From an uncultured Alphaproteobacteria bacterium (lineage in GTDB: Bacteria > Pseudomonadota > Alphaproteobacteria > RF32 > CAG-239), in contig CAKQLF010000004.1 of NCBI GenBank assembly GCA_934254585.1, forward strand, positions 62,001 through 126,000: a DNA stretch of 64,000 nt, in the 5' to 3' direction. Below the pieces are notes generated by a model. It ran no database searches. It was given only the letters and a program-made list of their open reading frames with translations, and was not told the DNA's origin. Numbering within the stretch: the first letter of the stretch is position 1; every line of letters begins with the position of its first letter. Position numbers and translations under genes: made by a program. This document shows positions 44,654 through 52,942 of this stretch, piece after piece.

Positions 44654-45361
44654 TTATTTTCGTAAGTCAAATATTGAAAACTTTGATTTGAGATAATTTA
44701 TGAGCTCTGCGTTGTTGAAAAATTTATCGCAATCAGTTTCTTGAGTTGTCTTATCCTCAGGGATAGGACGATATTTTTGCAAATAATATTCCTTAACACC
44801 GAGGGAAGATAATTCATCGGCTATTTTATAAATGTCGGCAATTTCCAAAATACGCGGATCGCAAGTGGTTCGACATTCAAAGTGCACGCCGCTGTCAATT
44901 AAAATCTGCAAGCTTTCTCTGATATTGCCCACAGGAGTCGGACAGCCGGTAACTTTAGAATATTTTTCCGTGTCTAGCGGAACTTTAATATCCATACCAA
45001 CCCAAGCAACCTTATTAATTACCTTTTTCAAGGCTTCCGGATTATATCCTCCGGTATGCAGACCAATTTCAAATCCCATATTTTTCACAATATCCATCGC
45101 TTGCGGCAAATTGCTTTGCATTAGAGGTTCTCCGCCGCTAAAAACAACGGCGTCTAAAACACCTTTACGATGTTCCAATAAATTAATCAACTTGTCCCAA
45201 CCAATGTTGTTGTCAGCGTTGGGATTTTGCAGCGATGAATTATAGCAAAACGAACAACGCCACGGACAGCCTTGCATAAAAACAACAGCGGCTATCTTAG
45301 AAGGAAAATCGACGATACTGAATTTTTCAATATCGCCGATTCTTAGCAAATCAGAAGTCAT
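44654..45361 (-). CDS. nrdG: anaerobic ribonucleotide reductase activating radical-SAM protein
   Basis: A 235-aa radical SAM protein. The cluster motif CxxxCxxC is C32, C36, C39 (G-C-P-W-R-C-S-F-C-Y), followed by F-S-G-G-E-P-L. It resembles the longer NrdG/pyruvate-formate-lyase activase type. It generates the glycyl radical on NrdD with SAM and an electron. It is the last gene of the nrdD operon, directly after the separate glycyl-radical gene. Confidence 0.92.
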   Translation of the reverse strand: MTSDLLRIGDIEKFSIVDFPSKIAAVVFMQGCPWRCSFCYNSSLQNPNADNNIGWDKLINLLEHRKGVLDAVVFSGGEPLMQSNLPQAMDIVKNMGFEIGLHTGGYNPEALKKVINKVAWVGMDIKVPLDTEKYSKVTGCPTPVGNIRESLQILIDSGVHFECRTTCDPRILEIADIYKIADELSSLGVKEYYLQKYRPIPEDKTTQETDCDKFFNNAELINYLKSKFSIFDLRK

Positions 45362-45371
45362 AAAAATCTTC

Positions 45372-45584
45372 TTATTCAGCCGCTAAAGTGCAGCCACATT
45401 CATTATCCAAATACATAACGGCTTTTTCTTCACAAAAACATTTGCGTGAATAATATTCAGATTTTTTACCTTTATTAAATTCAGAAACCGGACGATGATA
45501 GCCCATAACTCTGGTCCAAATTTCACAAGGCTGTCTTTCTGCGTCGGTTAACTTGATGTCTTCAATATTGATAGTGTTCGTCAT
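45372..45584 (-). CDS. nrdD: detached glycyl-radical segment of class III ribonucleotide reductase
   Basis: A 70-aa protein; the start at 45584 follows TTAGGAGATAA. It carries C-E-I-W-T-R-V-M-G-Y-H-R-P-V (20-33), then F-N-K-G-K-K-S-E and Y-Y-S-R-K. This is the pattern that normally ends NrdD, including the radical-bearing Gly (Gly28 in R-V-M-G-Y). The adjacent 699-aa NrdD stops before this motif, so the radical site appears to be supplied in trans. Extra cysteines follow (C-F-C, C-G-C). It lies between nrdD and nrdG. Confidence 0.8.
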   Translation of the reverse strand: MTNTINIEDIKLTDAERQPCEIWTRVMGYHRPVSEFNKGKKSEYYSRKCFCEEKAVMYLDNECGCTLAAE

Positions 45585-45628
45585 AATTTTATCTCCTAAA
45601 AAACGTTTCATATTTTTATTTTGTGAAG

Positions 45629-47728
45629 TTAAGCCGCGTTACTGGCTTTCAATTTCTTTAATTTTGCGGCTTTCTTTTCTTCATCACAAATCGGGCAGAA
45701 CTTGTGTTCGCCGGCTAAATAGCCGTGTTTCGGACAAATTGAGAAAGTCGGAGTAATTGTGATGTATGGCAAACGATAGTTTGTCAAAACTTTTTTAATC
45801 AGCTCGCCACAAACTTTTGCCGAGGAAATACGTTGGCTCATATAAAGGTGCAACACGGTTCCGCCGGTGTATTTAGACTGTAAAGTCGCTTGCAAATCCA
45901 AAGCTTCAAACGGGTCATCGGTATAACCCACAGGCAATTGCGATGAGTTTGTGTAATAAGGGTCTTCTTTTGTGCCGGCCTGAATAATTCCCGAAAAACG
46001 CTTTTTATCTTCACGGGCAAAGCGGTAAGTTGCACTTTCGGCCGGAGTTGCTTCAAGATTATACATGTGACCGGTTTCTTCTTGAATTTTTACCAAGCAA
46101 CCGCGGATATAATCCAAGAATTTTTCGGCAAACGCCTTACCCCATTCATCGGCAACCGAATGTTCGTCATTTGTGAAGTTGCGAATCATTTCATTGATAC
46201 CGTTTACACCAATTGTGGAGAAGTGGTTGCGTAAAGTGCCCAAATAGCGTTTAGTGTATGGATACAAGCCATTGTCAATCAGACGTTGAATAACTTTTCT
46301 CTTAATTTCCAATGAAGTGCGGGCAATGTTCATTAATTCGTCAACACGAGCGAACAAAGCTTGTTCGTTGCCCTTGAACATATAACCTAAGCGAGCGCAG
46401 TTGAATGTTACCACCCCGATAGAACCAGTTTGCTCGGCCGAACCAAACAGGCCGTTACCTTTAGCCAACAATTCACGCAAATCCAATTGCAGGCGGCAAC
46501 ACATAGAACGAATTTGCCCCGGTTTTAATACAGAGTTGATAAAGTTTTGGAAATAAGGCATACCATATTTGGCTGTCATTTCAAACAATAACTGAGATTT
46601 TTCATCGTCCCACGGAAAATCCGGTGTCATATTATAAGTCGGAATCGGGAAAGTAAACGGACGTTCCAACACATCTCCGGCCATCATAACTTCGATGTAG
46701 GCGCGGTTAATCATATCCATTTCTTTTTGGCAATCACCATAAGTGAAAGGCATTTCTTCCTGACCTTCAATAATCGGCATATAATTTTCATCGTGACCGG
46801 CAATATGACCGCCGATGTATGGATGCTGATTGCGCAAATCTTCCGGACAAACCCAGTCAAAAGTAAAGTTTGTGAAAGGTGTTTGTGAACCCCAACGTGA
46901 CGGAACATTCAAATTGTAAACTAACTCTTGAATAGATTGCTTTACTTGGTCGTATGTCAAATTGTCTTTTTTGACGTATGGAGCCAAATAGGTGTCAACC
47001 GAAGAAAATGCTTGCGCACCCGCCCATTCATTTTGCAAAGTGCCCATAAAGTTGACCATCTGTCCGACAGCCGATGTCAAATGTTTCGGCGGATTGGCCT
47101 CTGATTTTCCTTTTACCCCGTTAAAGCCCTCTTTCAGGAGGTTTTTCAATGACCAACCGGCGCAATATGCAGCTAACATATCCAAATCGTGAATATGAAT
47201 ATCACCATTGCGATGCGCTTCGCCTACTTCTGCCGGATAAACGTGGCTCAGCCAATAGTTGGCCGTAACTTTACCCGACACATTCAAAATCAAACCGCCG
47301 TTGGAATAGCCTTGATTGGCATTGGCATTAACGCGCCAGTCCAATTTTTCCAAATATTCATTAATAGAACTTTCGACATCTACCATAACTTTGTGATCCG
47401 AGCGCATACGGTTACGTTTGTCACGATATAAAATATAAGCCTTGGCTGTGGCAAAATAGTTTGCAGAAATCAACACTTGTTCCACAATGTCCTGAATTTG
47501 CTCAATAGATGGCAAAGATTCGGTAAATTTATGGTTTACAACTTTCATAACCTGTGCAGTTAAAAGCCAAGCATCAGATTCATCAAATTCTCCTGTTGAA
47601 GTTCCGGCTTTTAAAACGGCATTATAAATTTTATTTTCGTCAAACGGAGCCAAAGTACCGTCGCGTTTGGTTATGTTTTCAATTTTTGTATCTATTTTGT
47701 TGATTTTGGTATTCTGCTCAGTACCCAT
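45629..47728 (-). CDS. nrdD: anaerobic ribonucleoside-triphosphate reductase, large part
   Basis: A 699-aa protein. An N-terminal ATP-cone (about 15-105, I-T-K-R-D-G-T-L-A-P-F-D) precedes the NrdD barrel with G-D-I-H-I-H-D-L-D. The end has T-P-T-F-S-I-C-P-K-H-G-Y-L-A-G-E-H and F-C-P-I-C (zinc-binding cysteines), followed by a Lys-rich tail. The usual C-terminal glycyl-radical loop (R-V-x-G-Y) is missing; it is in the next gene. It reduces NTPs to dNTPs without oxygen. Two NrdR boxes lie upstream. Confidence 0.93.
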   Translation of the reverse strand: MGTEQNTKINKIDTKIENITKRDGTLAPFDENKIYNAVLKAGTSTGEFDESDAWLLTAQVMKVVNHKFTESLPSIEQIQDIVEQVLISANYFATAKAYILYRDKRNRMRSDHKVMVDVESSINEYLEKLDWRVNANANQGYSNGGLILNVSGKVTANYWLSHVYPAEVGEAHRNGDIHIHDLDMLAAYCAGWSLKNLLKEGFNGVKGKSEANPPKHLTSAVGQMVNFMGTLQNEWAGAQAFSSVDTYLAPYVKKDNLTYDQVKQSIQELVYNLNVPSRWGSQTPFTNFTFDWVCPEDLRNQHPYIGGHIAGHDENYMPIIEGQEEMPFTYGDCQKEMDMINRAYIEVMMAGDVLERPFTFPIPTYNMTPDFPWDDEKSQLLFEMTAKYGMPYFQNFINSVLKPGQIRSMCCRLQLDLRELLAKGNGLFGSAEQTGSIGVVTFNCARLGYMFKGNEQALFARVDELMNIARTSLEIKRKVIQRLIDNGLYPYTKRYLGTLRNHFSTIGVNGINEMIRNFTNDEHSVADEWGKAFAEKFLDYIRGCLVKIQEETGHMYNLEATPAESATYRFAREDKKRFSGIIQAGTKEDPYYTNSSQLPVGYTDDPFEALDLQATLQSKYTGGTVLHLYMSQRISSAKVCGELIKKVLTNYRLPYITITPTFSICPKHGYLAGEHKFCPICDEEKKAAKLKKLKASNAA

Positions 47729-47774
47729 TTTGCATTTCTCCCTTTGACGTTTTTAGTTTTAATGATTGGAAACT

Positions 47775-47821
47775 ATACTACATATAGTGTAAACAAAATG
47801 TAAATAAACAATATATAGTAT
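47775..47821 (-). promoter_or_regulatory. tandem NrdR boxes upstream of nrdD
   Basis: Two 16-bp palindromic sites start exactly 31 bp apart: 47775-47790 (14 of 16 to the consensus acactatatatagtgt) and 47806-47821 (13 of 16). Three-turn spacing is the hallmark of NrdR repressor sites. They lie about 47-93 bp before the nrdD start. The rest of the 47729-48211 gap is AT-rich with no gene seen, apart from the terminator at 48162. Confidence 0.8.
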
Positions 47822-48161
47822 ACCCAACTTTTTAAAATTATAACGAAACTATTTTGATTTCTTGCTACTATACTAGAAAAATAAATTAGCATTCGACAAG
47901 GAAAATAATAATAAATTTTTCTCATAATTGTCTAAGCATTTAATTTTGCGGATAAAAATTTTTTTTGGTATGTATATAACATTGTTAACATTTATTAAAC
48001 TTGCGGGATATATTTCTTATGCTTAGAATCAATGTGTTGCAGACAACGAATTGATTCAAAAAAATTAAAACAAGAATCAAAAAGATTTTTTTCAATATCA
48101 TTCTTAGAAAAAGGAGTCGTTTAGGTATTTTTCTTAACTATCCGATTCTCTTTATCTGAAA

Positions 48162-48192
48162 CAAAAAGAACCCGCTTCAGAAAAGCGGGTTC
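48162..48192 (-). terminator. terminator of the TolC-like lipoprotein gene
   Basis: On the - strand: GAACCCGCTT / AAGCGGGTTC 10-bp stem with a 5-nt loop, then T5. It lies 19 nt after the stop at 48212. Confidence 0.85.
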
Positions 48193-48211
48193 GATTCGCG
48201 AAAGTTGACTA

Positions 48212-50098
48212 TTATCTTACCGGCGCAAACACTTGAACATCGTCCAATGTTTCATCGGTGCATTGATTGCCGTGGCAGCGTTTCATCACCGTTGCCTTAC
48301 GATTTCGGTTCAAACCGCGAACGCTGATTGACGGCACATAGACTTCAACAATTGTCAGCTTAAAGGTTAAATAAGCAATATTGTTATTTTTATCCATAGC
48401 GTAGATTTTAATTTTGTATACGCCACCGTCACGAGGCATTGCCATACCGGTGAAAACGCGGGCAGTCGGATTATATTTCAACCATTTTGGTAATGGAGAA
48501 TCGTCGACCAATCCGGCCTTAGTAGTAAAGGTATCCTCTTTCCAGCCCATTTTGGTGAAGACGGAATCCGGAACCACAATTTTGATATGTTCACCGGTTT
48601 CGAAAGTTACATCAGGTAACAGTTTTTCCGAAGACAAATTAACCGGTGGGCGGCGGCTCGGAATATCCATTAAATAAGGACGATTATCCGGAATAAATTC
48701 GCCTTTGCGCCATTTTTCCAAGTTGTCGCGCAACGCCAACGCAATTTTTGACGGCGATTCGCTAAGCATATAATATGGAACGGCATCCAACCCGATTGTG
48801 GCATAAAGAGTTCCCAACGCGTCTTGCAGGTCAACATAAGCTAAAGAAGCCTTGGTTTCATCAGCAATTGCTCTGGCTGCTTCAAGTTGGCTTTTTTCTG
48901 CCTGACTGCCTTTAGCCGAGGTTATATCTTCGGCAATATTTTCAGAAGTTCCGGCAATTTCAAAGGCAATCTGATAGTCTTCGGTAGCTGAAATATAGCG
49001 AGCCCAAGCAATGTAGACTTGATTCAAAATCAACGAGGTCATACGTTGACGGCGCAGAGTTGTCATCATTTGTTGACTTACACCGCTTCTGGTGTCTTCA
49101 TAAACCAACATAGAAGCCTCTTTGGCGGCGTTGCACCATTTTTGATTATAATTATTCGGATTGTTTTTATATCCGCTTCCATTATCGTCGCGGAAATTAT
49201 TTATAATCAGCTCCAAGTCATCGGAATCGGTCAGTAAATCGTGAACTTTCAGTTCTGGGCGATTCGTTAAGGCCAACCATTCCAAACGAGACAGGTTAGA
49301 TTTTATTTCCGGCAAGGCAAAATTGCCGTATTCTTTACCAACTAAAGTAAATTGGGTTGCCGGATGCATACCCATAAGCGAAGCCAAACGCTCGTGAGCG
49401 GTTTCCATATCACGTTTGAGTGCGGATAATTTTTTGACTGCTTCCATATATTTGCGCTTTTTAACCAATTCTTCGGTTGGCGGGTTTTGTCCCTGTTGCG
49501 CCAATTCTTTGGCTTTGGCGTTCATTTCATCAACATCAAGCGTTATATGCTCAATAGTATCGTCAATCACCGGAATCAATCTTTGAGCGGTTAACGCTTT
49601 CCAATATAAAATGCGTGCTTCTTGTAAAATATTTTGAATAACTTTGCGGCTTTCTTCAACGGCAACATTTTTCTTAAATTCCGGACTGTTATTCATATAA
49701 TAAAGAGTTGAAATATCCAAAATATTCCAAGCAACTTTCAAATCCGGACTGCTGTGCTCGTTGTTGTTGGTGTTAATATAACCGGCGTTGGAGGCAATTT
49801 CCGGTAAATCGGAATAAGCGGATTTGCCGGCTTTTACCAAACTTTCCTGATAACGAATCATTCGTCCGGTATAATTATATTTCAGAGCCAATGCCATTGA
49901 CATATACATATCAATAGGTTTTTCCAATTTCAGCGGAGCATTTGCATACATATTTTGCATATCCACGTCATAGCGGATAGCTCTGTCCCAGTCTGAATAA
50001 TATGCGGCATCCGGACCGTTGGCGTATTGCGCGTCTTTTTTATCGGCGCAGCCGGCGGCGGTTAAAAGGCCAAGCATTAAAAACAGAAGTTTCTTCAT
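48212..50098 (-). CDS. TolC-like outer-membrane lipoprotein with C-terminal Ig/cadherin-like domain
   Basis: A 628-aa protein with a lipoprotein-type signal (lipobox around L-T-A-A-G-C, Cys17). Residues about 60-450 are long amphipathic helices with the repeat architecture of outer-membrane efflux proteins (A-R-I-L-Y-W-K-A-L-T-A-Q-R, A-H-E-R-L-A-S-L-M-G). Residues about 500-600 look like a putative Ig/cadherin-like domain (P-K-W-L-K-Y-N-P-T-A-R-V-F-T-G, then Y-K-I-K-I-Y-A-M-D). It is divergent from a VirB8/DotI-like gene, so it may be an outer-membrane partner of the secretion system or of an efflux pump whose other genes are elsewhere. Confidence 0.65.
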   Translation of the reverse strand: MKKLLFLMLGLLTAAGCADKKDAQYANGPDAAYYSDWDRAIRYDVDMQNMYANAPLKLEKPIDMYMSMALALKYNYTGRMIRYQESLVKAGKSAYSDLPEIASNAGYINTNNNEHSSPDLKVAWNILDISTLYYMNNSPEFKKNVAVEESRKVIQNILQEARILYWKALTAQRLIPVIDDTIEHITLDVDEMNAKAKELAQQGQNPPTEELVKKRKYMEAVKKLSALKRDMETAHERLASLMGMHPATQFTLVGKEYGNFALPEIKSNLSRLEWLALTNRPELKVHDLLTDSDDLELIINNFRDDNGSGYKNNPNNYNQKWCNAAKEASMLVYEDTRSGVSQQMMTTLRRQRMTSLILNQVYIAWARYISATEDYQIAFEIAGTSENIAEDITSAKGSQAEKSQLEAARAIADETKASLAYVDLQDALGTLYATIGLDAVPYYMLSESPSKIALALRDNLEKWRKGEFIPDNRPYLMDIPSRRPPVNLSSEKLLPDVTFETGEHIKIVVPDSVFTKMGWKEDTFTTKAGLVDDSPLPKWLKYNPTARVFTGMAMPRDGGVYKIKIYAMDKNNNIAYLTFKLTIVEVYVPSISVRGLNRNRKATVMKRCHGNQCTDETLDDVQVFAPVR

Positions 50099-50217
50099 TT
50101 TTACATCCTTAAGTATACTTTAGTTATTCTGTGACCATAATAATCTCAAAAAATTAACATTTTGTTACACTTTTATCTTTAAGATGGAGTTAAGTGAAAA
50201 ATAGAGGTAAAAACAAG

Positions 50218-50994
50218 ATGGTTTCAATATTAGGCACGCTGTTTAAATATAAGGAGAAAGAATCGCCCGATGTTTTGGGTTATTTTCCGGAACGTGTGCA
50301 CGTTGATGCTTTTCCGGAACGCCGCTATTTATGGACATCACGCTTTTTGGTGATTGTGACCTGTTTGAGTATTTGCGTCAATATGATTATTGCGTGCGCA
50401 ATTTATTTACTTTTACCGGAACAGCACGTTTCGCCGCGGTTGTTTGTGATGAATAAGGATACCAATCAGCTGGAAATTATGGAACGCGATGAGCGTTATT
50501 ATTATGCCAGTGATTTGATTGCCGAACAGTATATAAGAGATTATATGACTTTACGTTATACCGTAACGGAAGATTATGCTGAATTAAAAGATAGATGGCG
50601 TGAAAATTCAATTTTATATTGGTATTCAACCGATGAAATTTTCCGAGAGTTTCAGGCTAAAGACGTGGCAACGGTAGATGAACAATTTAAGGCCATCGGT
50701 TTGCAGCGATATATTGAAATAGACTGGACAAAGCGAGTGTCGCGCTCTATGTGGATGGTGCAGTTTAAAACCTATGACATCACGCGTGATAACCCAAAAC
50801 CGAAAGTTGACTTGTGGCGGGCAACCTTGCGTGTGGGATATGACGGTAATTTGCGCTTCAAAAAACCGGAAGATCGTATCTTAAACCCTTATGGTTTTCT
50901 GGTGTATAGTTACACGCTTTCTTATCAAGGCGATTACCGCAATGGTCCTGATGAAGTCAACTCTAACCTGCGTTATAATTTGATGATGTATTAA
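50218..50994 (+). CDS. VirB8/DotI(IcmL)-like protein, copy 3, separate locus
   Basis: A 258-aa protein; the ATG at 50218 follows AGAGGT, so the upstream GTG is not needed. A membrane segment at about 42-66 and a periplasmic domain with Y-I-R-D-Y-M-T-L-R-Y-T-V-T-E-D-Y-A-E-L-x-x-R-W, I-F-R-E-F and the end N-P-Y-G-F-L-V-Y-S-Y match the two operon copies at 9413 and 10530. It lies 28 kb from the operon, divergent from the TolC-like lipoprotein gene. It probably works in the same or a sister secretion apparatus. Confidence 0.72.
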   Translation: MVSILGTLFKYKEKESPDVLGYFPERVHVDAFPERRYLWTSRFLVIVTCLSICVNMIIACAIYLLLPEQHVSPRLFVMNKDTNQLEIMERDERYYYASDLIAEQYIRDYMTLRYTVTEDYAELKDRWRENSILYWYSTDEIFREFQAKDVATVDEQFKAIGLQRYIEIDWTKRVSRSMWMVQFKTYDITRDNPKPKVDLWRATLRVGYDGNLRFKKPEDRILNPYGFLVYSYTLSYQGDYRNGPDEVNSNLRYNLMMY

Positions 50995-51065
50995 AATCGC
51001 TGATTAAACATAAAAAAAGATTCGTTTAACCGGAATTTGTTAAATTTTTATTTTTAACAAAAAAC

Positions 51066-51094
51066 TTTACTTTTGAAGAATAATAAACTAAAAT
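51066..51094 (+). promoter_or_regulatory. sigma70-like promoter of the candidate structured RNA
   Basis: TTTACT (51066-51071), exactly 17 nt, TAAAAT (51089-51094). Predicted transcription start near 51101. Confidence 0.5.
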
Positions 51095-51100
51095 TCACGT

Positions 51101-51291
51101 CAGATGAGCGATAGCTTGTTCGGGGTGTGGAAGCCTCTTCAAATACCGTCTTTATAGGTAAGACGTTAAAACCTGCCTTCTGGTCTTATGGGCTGGAAGG
51201 TAGCAAAATATGCTATAAGCTAATATGCTACACTATTTTGTATTTGAATAGCTTTCCAACTTCCAGCTACCTCTCAGGGTGGCTTTTTTTA
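51101..51291 (+). ncRNA. candidate structured RNA of about 190 nt, 6S-like in outline
   Basis: This fills most of the 329-bp gap between two genes. It has a promoter at its 5' side and a terminator at its 3' side. A long-range helix pairs TTCAAATAC (51138-51146) with GTATTTGAA (51240-51248), extended by GGAAGC (51129-51134) with GCTTTCC (51251-51257). It encloses about 90 nt with further hairpins (GTCTT/AAGAC; GTAGCA/TGCTAC). Size and long irregular hairpin shape resemble 6S RNA, but I see no diagnostic sequence. The 66-codon frame here is not convincing. Confidence 0.4.
51265..51291 (+). terminator. terminator of the candidate RNA
   Basis: AGCTACC (51265-51271), loop TCTCAG, GGTGGCT (51278-51284; one G-T pair), then seven T. 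Confidence 0.8.
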
Positions 51292-51323
51292 TTACTGTTT
51301 AACAAAAAAGAAAGAAAGTTGTT

Positions 51324-52190
51324 ATGATATTCAAAAATTATGATAATAAAAGAATTTCTCGTTTTTCCTCAGCCATTATCGGGCACCTTTTCAATATTAT
51401 TTGCGGGCACTTTTTTAGGGGTACTCGCCGGCTCCTCTTTCGGGTCGTTCGCGGGCTTAGACCCGCGAATCTAGATTGCCGGATCGCGTCCGGCAATGAC
51501 TATAGAGTGAAAAACGTCACGTCCGGCAATGACTATAGAGTGGTGCAGTCCGGAAGAAGTATGATTGAGATGCTCGGCGTTCTCGCCATCATTGCCGTTC
51601 TCTCCGTAGGCGGTATTGCCGGCTATTCCAAGGCAATGACCAAGTTTAAGGTTAATAAGACTATTGATATGATTACATCGGTTATTGTTAATACCAAAAC
51701 AGCCTTTGCTAACGAAAAAAGTTATTCAGCGTTATACGATGATGTAGCAGACAATTTGAACTTACTTCCAAAAAATAGAAAGACTCCATTGGGAAGCAGT
51801 ATAAACATGTGGCCTTGGTGTGATGAGGAAGTTAGTATGGATGAGGCTGACAAAAATAGAATTCATAAATCTTTTGCTATTGATGTAGATCAAGTTTCAA
51901 AAGAAGCTTGTTTAAATTTATTGTCGTACGATTGGTCACAAGCCGGAGTGACTGTGATTGGAGCGGGATATTTAGGAGATAGTGAATATGGAGGCGAGGA
52001 TTTTTTTGGCTACCTGGCTGTGACACCTATTGCTCCTGCTGATATATCAGAGATGTGTTCTAAGTTTGATTTGGTCATTTATAATTATATAGATTTTTAT
52101 ATAGGAACTAAGCCGGTATCTGAGTGTTTTTTAAGCTATTTAGATACGCGTCCTGAAACAACACCTATAAATTTTGACCCTTATTATTAA
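51324..52190 (+). CDS. type IV prepilin-like protein with repeat-derived leader, copy C
   Basis: A 288-aa frame. Prepilin motif from about residue 77: Gly, then R-S-M-I-E-M-L-G-V-L-A-I-I-A-V-L-S-V-G-G and on to Y-S-K-A-M-T-K-F-K. The body differs from copies A and B but has the same length class and C-terminal cysteines. The leader is encoded by palindromic repeats, read in the same frame as in copies A and B (V-V-R-G-L-R-P-A-N-L-D-C-R, then T-S-G-N-D twice). Processing by a prepilin peptidase between G and R would remove the leader. The Arg at +1 is unusual. Confidence 0.65.
   Translation: MIFKNYDNKRISRFSSAIIGHLFNIICGHFFRGTRRLLFRVVRGLRPANLDCRIASGNDYRVKNVTSGNDYRVVQSGRSMIEMLGVLAIIAVLSVGGIAGYSKAMTKFKVNKTIDMITSVIVNTKTAFANEKSYSALYDDVADNLNLLPKNRKTPLGSSINMWPWCDEEVSMDEADKNRIHKSFAIDVDQVSKEACLNLLSYDWSQAGVTVIGAGYLGDSEYGGEDFFGYLAVTPIAPADISEMCSKFDLVIYNYIDFYIGTKPVSECFLSYLDTRPETTPINFDPYY
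51441..51545 (+). repeat. dispersed double-hairpin palindromic repeat, locus C
   Basis: Hairpin TTCGCGGG (51448-51455)/CCCGCGAA (51462-51469), CTAG, hairpin ATTGCCGGA (51475-51483)/TCCGGCAAT (51489-51497). Then a 20-bp stretch ending CAATGACTATAGAGTG is present twice. The architecture is identical to loci A and B. Confidence 0.85.
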
Positions 52191-52196
52191 AAACTA

Positions 52197-52229
52197 AACC
52201 GCCTTATTTCTAAGAAAAATAAGGCGGTT
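52197..52229 (-). terminator. terminator of marC, possibly bidirectional
   Basis: Thirteen-bp perfect stem AACCGCCTTATTT/AAATAAGGCGGTT with a 7-nt loop. T-rich sequence follows on the - strand, so it mainly serves the marC gene ending at 52248; it also lies 7 nt after prepilin copy C. Confidence 0.8.
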
Positions 52230-52247
52230 AAAAATACTAAAAAATTA

Positions 52248-52868
52248 TTATTGTATCGGTGTGCCTTCTACCAACATAGTCAGGTTGTATGTAAACAACT
52301 TTACGGCAATAGACATCAAGATAATGCCAAAAGCTTTTTGGAAAATGCAGATAATTCCCGGAGAAAGCATTTTTTCCAATTTCGGAGCTGATTTTAAGCC
52401 CAGATAAACAACTATAATGTTTAATACAATAGCTAAAATGATGTTTAAGTCCGCATATTGCGAACGAATGGCCAAAATAGTTGTAAACGAACCGGCACCG
52501 GCAATCAGCGGAAATACAATCGGTGTAAAAGTGGCATCGTTGGCGGAATATTTATTTTCGTGAAAAATATGCACGTCTAAAATCATTTCCATTGAAATAA
52601 TAAAAATAATGATGGAGCCGGCAATGGCAAATGACGAAATATCCAAGCTGAATAATTGCAGAAAAGCATTACCCATATACATAAAGCCAATAAATAGAAT
52701 CAGCGAAATAATAGAAGCGCGTCCGGCGTGAATTGTGCGTCCGTCTTGCAACAAGTTTAAGACAACCGGCAAAACGCCGATAATATCGATAATGGCAAAT
52801 AAAACCACAAACGCACTCAGAAATTGTGTGGTATCATAAGTGCTTAAAAAAGAAGATAAGGCTTCCAT
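52248..52868 (-). CDS. MarC family integral membrane protein
   Basis: A 206-aa protein with six membrane segments and MarC/UPF0056 motifs (V-L-F-A-I-I-D-I-I-G-V-L-P-V, F-T-P-I-V-F-P-L-I-A-G-A-G-S-F-T-T). The function of the family is unclear; MarC was wrongly linked to antibiotic resistance. It lies 74 nt downstream of hppA on the same strand and could be cotranscribed. Confidence 0.9.
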   Translation of the reverse strand: MEALSSFLSTYDTTQFLSAFVVLFAIIDIIGVLPVVLNLLQDGRTIHAGRASIISLILFIGFMYMGNAFLQLFSLDISSFAIAGSIIIFIISMEMILDVHIFHENKYSANDATFTPIVFPLIAGAGSFTTILAIRSQYADLNIILAIVLNIIVVYLGLKSAPKLEKMLSPGIICIFQKAFGIILMSIAVKLFTYNLTMLVEGTPIQ

Positions 52869-52942
52869 TTGAAACTCCTAAATAAAAAAAGAAAAACGGC
52901 GATATTTTTTATATCGCCGCCGTTCTAGCAAACTAAATTCAA

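Noticed and set aside
51127..51327. 66-codon open frame on + between the VirB8-like and prepilin-like genes
   Set aside because: It lies across the structured RNA candidate and its terminator, has no ribosome site and no protein-like features.
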